Under the pieces are notes generated by a model. The model had not been told where the DNA came from and searched no databases. It saw only the letters and a list, made by a program, of their open reading frames with translations. A DNA stretch of 64,000 nucleotides from Hemerocallis citrina (taxonomy: Eukaryota; Streptophyta; Magnoliopsida; Asparagales; Asphodelaceae). The stretch is taken from assembly GCA_017893485.1 (NCBI GenBank), contig CM030363.1, positions 170,859,456 to 170,923,455 on the forward strand, in the 5' to 3' direction. Shown here piece after piece: positions 55,781 to 64,000 of this stretch (its first letter is position 1; each line of letters starts with the position of its first letter). The position numbers were made by a program, and so were the translations under genes.

Positions 55781-56869
55781 CACGTGGGGGTTCCGCAAGA
55801 AGGGATTACAGTGGAGGTTAAGTCCTCCGGAGGTGGGGTACAGGGAGAACAGTGGGTTCAAGTGATTGGAAAAAAAAACAAGAGACAAAGTAACTCCCCC
55901 AACCCTCAACTCGAACACCTCGAACACAAAAAGAAACAAAGGAAGGGGAAACGTAAGCCTGTACCGTGCTTCAACTGTGGCGACTTGGGCCATTACAGGA
56001 GCGAATGCACAAAAGAAGTTCGATGTCTCAAATGTATGAAATAGGAGCACCTTTCATATGTGTGTACTAATGTGGTAGAGACTCACAATGACGACGAATG
56101 CCCGATAAGCCGAGACAGGTCTCCCGATAACCCAACTTTTATTCAGCTTGCAAAGGGCTTAGACACGATCAAGAACGAAAAGAAATGGCTTCGTCAGTGG
56201 TGTGCAATTGCCAGAGTAAGATCAGGGAGCCCATCAGAGGTGCATCTCCTTCAAGATCTTAACGCAAAGTGGCCAATGAGGGCCCACAAAGATTGGGTCG
56301 CAAAGAAAATGTGTCACTTACAATTCCTTGTCTCATTCTCGTCGCCAGAGAAGGTGATCGAAGTCACTGGTATGGGGATAGTCGACTTTGGGCACTTCAG
56401 ATTGGAATTCTTTGCTTGGACGCCTAGCTTCGGAGCGGAGCTCCCACAAGGAAACAGATACTGGATTTGGATCTACAATGTCCCCCTTCACTTTTGGAAG
56501 AAGGAGGCACTCCAAGAGATAGTCGCTGACTTCAGGTCCATCGAAGAGATTGACGAGAAGACAGTGTGCCACTAAGAGATCGTGTCAGTAAGGATCCTCA
56601 TAAGGATTGTCGATATCTCATTGATGCCCCGTTTTGCCAATGTATTCTCCTACGAAGAATCGTACCTGATTCGGTTCGTGCTCGGCAAGCGAACGAAACC
56701 AGAGATAGAGCATTCGGCCATCACTTCTCCCACTCCTTCTTCTGCGCTCAGAGACAACCGATCGTACAAGCAAGTGGTTTCGCCACAGTGGGATCTGACC
56801 ATTGATGGGGCCCATGAAGTGGAAAGGGCGCACCGGGAGCTCATTAGAGCGGCGAGAGGGAAGGAGTAA

Positions 56870-58385
56870 CGCCAAGGACACACGGCGGAGGGATCAGAAC
56901 CATGAAGAGGTTCTCCAATCAAAGGTGGTCGAGAAAGAGGCTTGACCATCAGATCCAACAATCCAAAACCAACAGATATAACAAACCCAACAAATCCAAC
57001 GGTGGATCTGCTCAAAATCCCAGATTTGGAAGGTCTCGTTGTTCGAAAAAGAACTCCGCAAACGGAGGACCAAAAGAAAGCTCAAAGTGGCAGTCAACAC
57101 ATTGGAGTTGGTGGTGGAAAGCCGCGAGAGGATCAGAGAGTAGGCAGACTGTGCAAAAGGGAAAAAGGGCAAAAGCACCTTGGAAAACGACATGCAAGAC
57201 TTGCAGAGTCGCTATCCAAAAGGGCTAGAGTTTGTGGCTTTGGGTCTAGAGTCGATAAGGGAGACTTCCATTTTGGGGAAGAAAACGAGCAAGGAAATGT
57301 CCTTTGACAAAGAATCCGCCCAAAGTGAGAGAGGCACTAGGGTTGGGGCTGAATCTCTGGAAAAGGGGAAATCTCAAAGAGGTAAGGGAGTGGGTAATGG
57401 CAGTGAAGAAGAGAACTCAAAGAGGAAAGCTCTGGAGGAGAAATCTGGAGAAAAGGGAGTAGGTGACTGCAACGAAGAGGAAGGGAAAGGAAACACCTCG
57501 TTGGTAACGCCATCGAAAGCTCCGAGCGTAGCACTCTCCGCTCAGATCGAGACGCGTGGCGAAGGCGACAGAACTAAAGGCTCTCTGCTCAAGCCACGTG
57601 CCCCACTAGTAACAGCGGCAGATTCAGAAATCGAGAGAGGTGTTCCGCTCTCTCGCGAAGGAGAGGAACTCTTAAGTGAGTCCGGTGGTGTTAAAGAGAT
57701 TATACGCGCGGGGGGGGGGGGGGGGGTATTTATAAGAGTGTTAATGGGGCCAAAGAGGGGCCCAAGTGCAATGAGCTACGACCTTCGATGAGTTTGGGCC
57801 TATTAAGAGGTCCGCTACGGGAAACCCCACTACTCTGGTAGATTCGTCAACAAATTGTGGGCTCATCAAGGGGTCCGTGACGGGAGAGCCTACTATACAA
57901 CTAGCAATCCAATACGATGAAGACGATCGTGAAGACAGGCTGAATCTTGAAGATGATTTTGTCTACTCTGAGGGGGAGTCTGTGGAGTCAGAGGATTATG
58001 ATTTTGATGTTGATTTCTGCATCACTTTCCCTGAGTTTGTTCCGTCCACCTACCCATCTTCCTAACAAGACACAGGTTTCAAAGTTCAGAAAGTGACAAA
58101 GATGACTAATGAGGAATCCCTAGATGATTATCTGGAAATCGCGACGGCTGCTAAATCCACCAAGACTGGCAACGGAGGTACGCATTCCTTCTTAGCTTCT
58201 ATTTTTAATTTCATGACTGATAATGAAATTTTTAGTCTAGCCACTACTTGCGGTCTAGCGGTAGGCGATACCAATCGGAACATGTTTCTCCTAAATAAGA
58301 TTAGGGGGTGGGAAACCGATAGGGTTAACATTAACTTGAACTCGAAGCCCAAATCGAGTCACGATCCCGCATCTAACCGTAGTTA
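56870..58385 (+). other. LINE region between ORF1 and ORF2
   Basis: Frames of low complexity, rich in Glu, Lys, Ser and Gly (57180-57791), probably the charged C-terminal part of ORF1 with frame changes, then a G-run at 57710-57726 and an acidic stretch (about 57920-58020). No motif recognised. Confidence 0.5.
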
Positions 58386-61300
58386 TTGGAGGCCCTATTC
58401 TGGAATGTTAGAGGCCTCGGTAGGCAGGGCAAGCGTGAAATGGTTAAGGAAGTCATAGCTAGGTCAAAGGCTAACATTGTTGGTCTCCAAGAGACCAAAC
58501 TTTCACACATGTCTAGACTTAATAGAATAGGGGGTACTCGAGTATCTGAATGGAGAATGACCCCATCAGTTGGGGCATCTGGGGGCATCGCTCTGGGTTT
58601 TAACCCCAACCTATTTCATTGCCTAGACGAGCTCCACGGGCAATTTTTTTTGTCGGTTGTGTTAAAGCATAAATCCGACCGGTGGACACAATCGATCACG
58701 GTGGTCTATGGACCGCATACTTCTGCATCTAGATCGGCCTTTTGGACGGAACTAAGAGTGATCCAAGCACAATGGCCACATCCCTCGGTGGTGGGGGGCG
58801 ACTATAACATCACTAGATTCGCCTCAGAACACAGAGGCAGAGGATCCAGTGCCCCAGACAGGGAAGCGTTTAATGAAGTCATCGCGGACCTGGACCTGGT
58901 GGACATCCCCATCTCTGATAGGCTCTTCACCTGGTCAAACATGCAAGCAGTGCCCATTTTGGCCAAGTTGGATAGGATTCTGGTCTCCACGGACTGGGAG
59001 ACCAAATTCCCATTGACATAGGCCAAATCTCTCCCTAAACCAACATCAGATCATGTGTCTATTCTCTTATCCTCCGGGGAAGGCCAACTAAGAAGATCGT
59101 TAAAATTTCGGTTCGAGAAAACTTGGTTAGAAATCCAAGGCTTCCACCATATGGTTAACGAGAGTTGGTCTCTCCCAACCAAGGGTCATGAAGCGTTCGC
59201 TATATGGTGTGAAAAACTTAGCAGGCTCAGGGACAAGCTCAGGAAATGGAACCGGACCCGATTTGTGCTGATTTGGAGAGCAAAGGAATCCCTTCTGGAA
59301 GGTATTGAGGAACTTGAAAAGACTGAAGAAACTAGGGATCTGCTGCAGGAAGAGCGGAATCGACTGCTCCAATTCAGACAGAAAATTGACCAACTCTATA
59401 GGATTAAGGAAATTAAATGGCAACAACGGTCCAGAATCTCGTGGCTCAAAGAGGGAGACGCGAACACTGCATTCTTCCACCAGGTTGCCAGTGCCAGACG
59501 TAGGTCTAACCTCATTCACTCGATCCACTCGGACTCCGGAATGGTACAAGGCGACGTTGCTATTAAGATGGCTTTCCTGTCCCACTTCAAGCACCTTTTT
59601 GGGCATAAAGCGAACTTCAGAGTCCCTCCCCAACACGACTTCTGGCAAGACCAAGAAGCCAACTCCGACCCTAGTATGCAATCCCTCGAAGCACCCTTCT
59701 CTGAGGAAGAGGTCTGGAAGGCGATCCAACAACTTGGAAAAGATAAAGCGTCAAGTCTAGATGGTTTCCCGATACTGTTCTATCAGATATTATGGGAGGA
59801 AATCAAAGGTGACTTGCTGAAGGTGTTCGCAGATTTCCACGAATATAAACTCAAACTAGGGAGATTCAACTACGCGGAGGTTGTGCTGATTCTTAAGAAG
59901 GAAGAATCTCGTCGAGTTGGAGACTTCTACTCCATTAGCCTCATTAACTGTTCTGTAAAAATCATTACCAAGACTCTCGCTAACAGACTGGGAAAGGTTA
60001 TGGATGGTCTCATTAGTCATGACCAGACGGGATTCATCAAAGGACGATGTATACAGGACAGTATAGCAACTGCTGAAGAGACTATCCATCAATGCCACAC
60101 CTCAAATTCTAAGAGCTACCTCCTAAAACTAGATTTCAAGAAAGCCTATGACTCTGTAGAATGGGACTGTCTGTTGGAAGCACTTGCTGGAAGAGGTTTC
60201 GAGGACAGATGGATCAGATGGATCTACACTTGTCTTACCACTAGCAGAACGACGATTTTGGTAAATGGGGTATCAGGCCACTCATTCTCTTGCAAGTGGA
60301 GGCTCAGACAAGGCGATCCGCTCTCACCCCTTCTCTTTACCATAGTGGCAGACGTGCTAAGATCCATGATGGCTAAGTGCAGTAGAACAGGTTGGATCAT
60401 ACTAGTGGCTAAGGGAGCCAATCGTCAAGGTTGCTCTATACTCTAATATGCAAACGATACTCTTCTATTTGGCAATGACAACCTAGGGGAAACTGTCGTC
60501 TTCAAAGGAATTCTTTATTACTTTGAAGCCTGATCTGGCCTCAGGATTAACTTCCACAAGAGTGCTCTCACCCCCATTGCCCTGACTCTAGCAGAGGCTC
60601 TTGAACATGCCACAATCCTCAATTGCTCCACAGAGAACTTCCCCATTCAGTACCTTGGATTACCATTTAGACCTGGGAAGCTAAAAAAGGCAGATTGGAT
60701 GCCCATTATTGACCGGGTTGAGAAATGGCTAGCATGCTGGAAAGGCAAAGCTCTATCCTTGAGTGGGAGAGTCACGCTTATTAACGCAGTCCTCTCAAAC
60801 CTCCCCACCTATTATCTCTCCTTCTTTGAAATGCCGCATTGGGTAATCCAAAAAATTGACCAGACTCGGAAACATTTCTTATGGAAAGGGGCAGACCCGG
60901 ACCGAGGAGGTTATCACCTCATTAGATGGGAGAAGGCATGTATAAAAAAGATACATGGAGGCCTAGGTATAATTGACCTGCGAAGAATCTAGCACTTCTG
61001 GGTAAATGGTGGTGGAAAGTGTTCCACCCTAATGGAGAAGGGTGGCAGCAATTTGTTCAGGGATATAAGGATGGGAATGGAACGAGAAATCTGGGCTTCA
61101 GGATAGGCCCTCGGGTTTCTTGGTTCTGGAGAGGCATCACTAAGGCATACGAACCCTTCACTAGTTGTGTCAAGTCAGCTATCGGTAATGGCAAACTCAC
61201 TATGTTTTGGTGGGATAAGTGGTGTGTTGATCACACGCTCAGAATCCTGTTCCCCGATCTATACGAGCAGGCGTCATAACCACACTGCACGGTGGTCGCA

Positions 61301-61998
61301 GCCTGGAAAATAGGTGCCTGGAATCCATCTTTCAAACATCCACTTGACATAGGCTCCCACCTCAGACTTACGGAACTTCAGGCCTACATCTCCAACGCTG
61401 GAATTGGCTGCTCCCAGGGTCTCGATAAAAAACTCTAGAGATTAGCGAAGAACAACAAGTTCACAGTTCGCTCCATGTACAAGCACAATATCCATTTTAG
61501 GGGATGTACCCCAAAGTGGGCTGCCGTCATCTGGAGGATGAAAGCTCCACTAAAAATCAAGTCTTCTTATGGTTGGTACTAAATGATGCGATCCTGACTA
61601 AAGAAAACCTCGCTAAGCGACAACCGAGTGTGGACTCTCAATGCGGATTCTGCCACGCCGCCCTCGAGACTAAAGACCATCTTTTTCTTCAGTATCCTAG
61701 GAGTAAAGCGGTACTTGTAGAGGTACTCAGCGCCCTAGGGACAACTCAATATCCTAGCACTTACGAGGACTTGTGGGTAGGCCCAAAGTTCGCGACAGAG
61801 AGGGGTGCTATGAGAGAAGCGTGGTATTTAGCTATCGACGCAATGACCTGGGTTCTATGGCTAGACAGAAATAATTTTTACTTTCGTAGAACTTGCAATA
61901 GTATTTCTGGCAATTTGACTCACATTATGCATTTTATTTTATTTTGGGCTAATGTGGCAGCAGCAGGTCCCAGGAGAAGTATTGCGAGTGTTTTCTAG
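58386..61998 (+). pseudogene. LINE ORF2: endonuclease, reverse transcriptase, zinc-binding region; broken
   Basis: Endonuclease from 58386: 'WNVRGLGR', 'GLQETKL', 'VVYGPH', 'GGDYN', 'LFTWSN', 'KLDRILVS', then 'TSDHVS'. Reverse transcriptase: 'DQTGFIKGR', 'KLDFKKAYDSVEW', 'LRQGDPLSPLLF' and the catalytic site after a stop, here 'YANDTLLF' where the family has YADD, so the first catalytic Asp is Asn. Then 'GLRINFHKS', 'YLGLP' and 'LSGRVTLINAVLS'. Zinc-binding region near 61560-61690: 'NQVFLWLVLNDAILT', 'CGFCHAALETKDHLF'. Stops at 59019 (TAG), 60444 (TAA) and about 60530 (TGA); frame changes near 60988 and between 61280 and 61504. ORF2 nicks target DNA and primes reverse transcription there; this copy cannot. 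Confidence 0.88.
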
Positions 61999-62293
61999 TA
62001 GAGGAGTTTGATGATGAGGAGATCGAGATCGGGCCGACGATCGATTGACAGCCAGCACAGCACGACCTACTATGTTCATTGATACCCACCACCCAGGATT
62101 TGTTGGGGGGATATGATGTTTCGCTTTGTGGCTATTATGTTTATTTTGTCCCACGCCCCATCTTCAGGATGGAGTTTATGTACTCTTGTTTTGTTTGTAG
62201 GATTTTGTAGTAGGCTCAGTACTCTGAGTATGTTTTATTAATCTCTTATTAATGAAACAAGGTGGCCAGATTCCACCTTTTCTTTAAAAAAAA
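61999..62293 (+). other. LINE 3' UTR and A-tail
   Basis: T/G-rich untranslated sequence ending 'ccaccttttctttaaaaaaaa', directly followed by the target duplication. Confidence 0.75.
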
Positions 62294-62305
62294 TGCTTTT
62301 GAATC

Positions 62306-62574
62306 GGGTTTTAAAAACAGTTTTTAGTTTTTAAAATCAAAACATAGGGTAATTTTATTTAGATATAAATTTTTCTAAAACTCATTAAAAAAATTTACAC
62401 TCAAAACCTATGTTTAAAATGAGTTTTTTGAAAACAGAAAAAACGTGTTTTCTTATATATGCTTTTTCATTGCCCAACAAACATACTGTATTTGTATATG
62501 TATATGTATATATGTATACATTATCTACATATATAGTATGTATGTATATAGTATGTATACAGTATGTATGTATA
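62306..62574. other. AT-rich sequence between LINE and Helitron
   Basis: Imperfect inverted sequence ('aaaacatagg' near 62340 and 'cctatgttt' near 62407) suggests an old small foldback element. A (TATG)n-like run (62500-62574) borders the Helitron. Confidence 0.4.
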
Positions 62575-63213
62575 CTAGATTTGCCCGTGGGCACATGCCT
62601 ACGGCACGTTTTCGGAACGATACAACACACGATACAACACACGAAAATCGCTGTGAACAGTAAAACAACAATTATGTAGCTCAAGTTTGAATAGTATGAC
62701 AATAATTAGTTGTAAATAAAAGTCCATGTTTCTATTAGTATATGTTGAAAAAAATTATAAATAGAGGTGTAAAATCCAACTTTTTAGAACTTTAAGGGTG
62801 GAAAATGATGAAATTTAACTGTTGAAGATATATTTGATATTTTAAATATAACATGTGCAATATAAAAAAACATAAAAATTCTGAAAATTTTACAACTCTG
62901 AAATCTTAAAATCTAAATTTCTAAATAAAGAAAGAAAGAATGGGAGGGAGAGAGAGGGGAGGGGGGGGGGGGGGAAGAGAGAGAGAAAGAGAGAAATATG
63001 AAAAAATGAAGAGATGAGAGAGAGAGTAATAAAGTGATGAGTTTTTTTTAGTTTTTTTTTTGGGGTGGGGGGGGGGGATTCGGTTTTGGAGTTTGAAATT
63101 GGGGGGGGGGGGGGGGCAGGGGGATGTGTTTTGTGATATTGGATCTGGGCCTTTGATTTTGGGGAATTGAAGGTGAGCCACTTGATAGTTTTCTTTGTGT
63201 TTTATTATATAGA
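62575..63213 (-). mobile_element. Helitron-like non-autonomous element, 639 bp
   Basis: On the minus strand it starts TCTATATAATAAAACAC at 63213 after an A and ends with hairpin gcccacgggc, then CTAG (62575-62578) followed by T: 5' TC, 3' hairpin plus CTRR, A/T target, no duplication. It is the same family as 45411-48805. It contains G/A-rich runs (62930-63120) and no coding sequence. Confidence 0.78.
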
Positions 63214-63387
63214 TGTATTATTATTATTATATAACTAGTAATTTACACGTGCATCACTTAATAAATATAGTTTTTTAAAAGTAAAAATTCCAACATAGTC
63301 TGGACTTGAACCTGAGACCTCCTTTATAATAACTATGCATAGGCGACACACGAGTTTGTTTGTTTACAAATGACAACTCCAACTCTC

Positions 63388-63388
63388 C

Positions 63389-63430
<42 letters not shown>

Positions 63431-63594
63431 CATTATTATCATTATTATTATTATTATTATTATTTCATATAACTATTTTGTATTTACTATTATTATAATA
63501 TATTATTATTTTATATATACTGTTATTTTTATTATTATATATATTATTATTATAATATATTGTTATATATTTAATTATAATATATTATTGTTAC

Positions 63595-63647
<53 letters not shown>

Positions 63648-63657
63648 TATATATATA

Positions 63658-63709
<52 letters not shown>

Positions 63710-63720
63710 TATTATATATA
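63388..63720. repeat. ATT/AAT microsatellite block
   Basis: (ATT)n at about 63389-63463, (AAT)n at about 63598-63646, a short AT run, then (ATT)n at about 63660-63705. The AAT run followed by the ATT run forms a long potential foldback (63598-63705). Confidence 0.95.
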
Positions 63721-63757
63721 TTATTATATAATACATTACTGTTATAATAAATTGTTA

Positions 63758-63848
63758 TCTCTAATATTATAATGGGAGAAGGTCTTAGTGTCATTTGTCA
63801 TTTTGTCATTCTACCAACATATGCAACGCACGCGCATAACTAATCTAG
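63758..63848 (+). mobile_element. Possible 91-bp Helitron-like fragment
   Basis: Begins A|TCTCTAATATTATAATGGGAG, a common Helitron 5' end, and reaches ACTAATCTAG|T with a 'gcaacgcacgcgc' palindromic patch before it. Similar 'CTAG' and 'gtgcgatgcacg' phrases continue to the window end (63850-64000) and at 63232, so several element ends are packed here. Borders are uncertain. Confidence 0.45.
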
Positions 63849-64000
63849 TATTTTTCCCGTGCGATGCACGTTTTGATAAGAGTTTGAGGATTTTCACATG
63901 CGATATGTGTTAAGAAATAGTTTTGGAGTTGGACGTGCGTTGCACGTAATAGGGAAAAATATTTTGAATAAAAAGCTACAATTTGTGCGTGCAGTGTACG

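Larger units (their letters stand above)
52916..56869 (+). pseudogene. LINE ORF1 (nucleic-acid-binding protein), interrupted by the hAT insertion
   Basis: One frame from 52916 to 53554 resumes at 55789; removing the hAT element plus one target copy (2226 bp, a multiple of three) restores it. The N-terminal part is Pro/His/Arg-rich, and an upstream start cannot be excluded. A CCHC zinc knuckle (CFNCGDLGHYRSEC, about 55969-56010) is followed by a second Cys pair and then a globular part with 'VHLLQDLNAKWPMRAHKDWV' and 'YWIWIYNVPLHFW', similar to ORF1-type domains found in plant LINEs. In-frame stops at 56042 (TAG) and 56573 (TAA). ORF1 protein binds element RNA as a chaperone. Confidence 0.8.
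52505..62293 (+). mobile_element. L1-type LINE with target duplication, ORF1 split by an hAT element
   Basis: Flanked by 'tgcttttggatc' (52493-52504) and 'tgcttttgaatc' (62294-62305), a 12-bp duplication with one mismatch, the second directly after an A-run. It holds ORF1 with a CCHC knuckle, ORF2 with endonuclease, reverse transcriptase and zinc-binding region, then a 3' UTR. Without the hAT insertion it is about 7.6 kb, close to a full-length plant L1. Stops and frameshifts in ORF2 make it inactive. Confidence 0.9.

Noticed and set aside
63360..63731. 123-codon isoleucine-rich frame
   Set aside because: Translation of ATT/AAT microsatellites.

Overview
This is nuclear DNA of a flowering plant, most likely a eudicot. 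The genes have introns with GT..AG borders, and the rest is dominated by plant-type retroelements: Ty3/gypsy Tat lineage, Ty1/copia, L1 LINE, Helitron, hAT, a foldback MITE and an endogenous caulimovirid. I could not fix the species.

Layout. (1) 1-2502: part of a long retrotransposon LTR on the minus strand. (2) 2503-19198: a Tat-lineage element nested in an older Tat element. The inner element (3667-17250) has two ~568-bp LTRs, a perfect CCTGG target duplication, a decayed gag-pol, five 116-bp tandem repeats, a multi-exon antisense gene and a 250-bp tandem array. The older element supplies 2503-3666, 17251-18562 and a 3' LTR at 18563-19198. (3) 19444-20804: three open 3' exons of a phosphoserine phosphatase-like gene, followed by a foldback MITE. 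(4) 21360-28466: an old minus-strand LINE remnant split by a gag-protease-only copia element (22184-28240, TSD AGTCA). The 3' LTR of that element is itself split by a second copy in inverse orientation (24735-27798, TSD CAACT). (5) About 29990-37430: a near full-length, broken endogenous pararetrovirus whose linear copy ends at the tRNA-Met primer site. (6) 37979-42879: an apparently intact 11-exon purple acid phosphatase gene (+). (7) 43674-52220: a convergent gene (-) for a probably mitochondrial glycine-rich RNA-binding protein. Its 6-kb third intron holds a Helitron-like element, itself split by a 3044-bp solo LTR (TSD ATGTT). (8) 52505-62293: an L1-type LINE with a 12-bp TSD, whose ORF1 is split by a Tip100-like hAT element carrying an ERO1-like exon. 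(9) 62306-64000: a second copy of the same Helitron family, ATT/AAT microsatellites and more Helitron-like ends.

Two host genes look functional (purple acid phosphatase and glycine-rich RNA-binding protein); the phosphoserine phosphatase part is truncated in this window. Everything else is mobile DNA in several nested generations, with order fixed by the target site duplications. Many stops in element reading frames fit C-to-T decay of Gln or Arg codons. The items most worth following are the antisense gene carried by both Tat elements, the pararetrovirus order coat-zinc knuckle-movement protein-DTGA domain followed by an ATGA-coupled second DTGA-RT-RNase H frame, the gag-only copia family and the gene capture by the hAT element. 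Boundaries, splice sites and duplications were read by eye. Family names rest on motifs I recognise, not on database searches.
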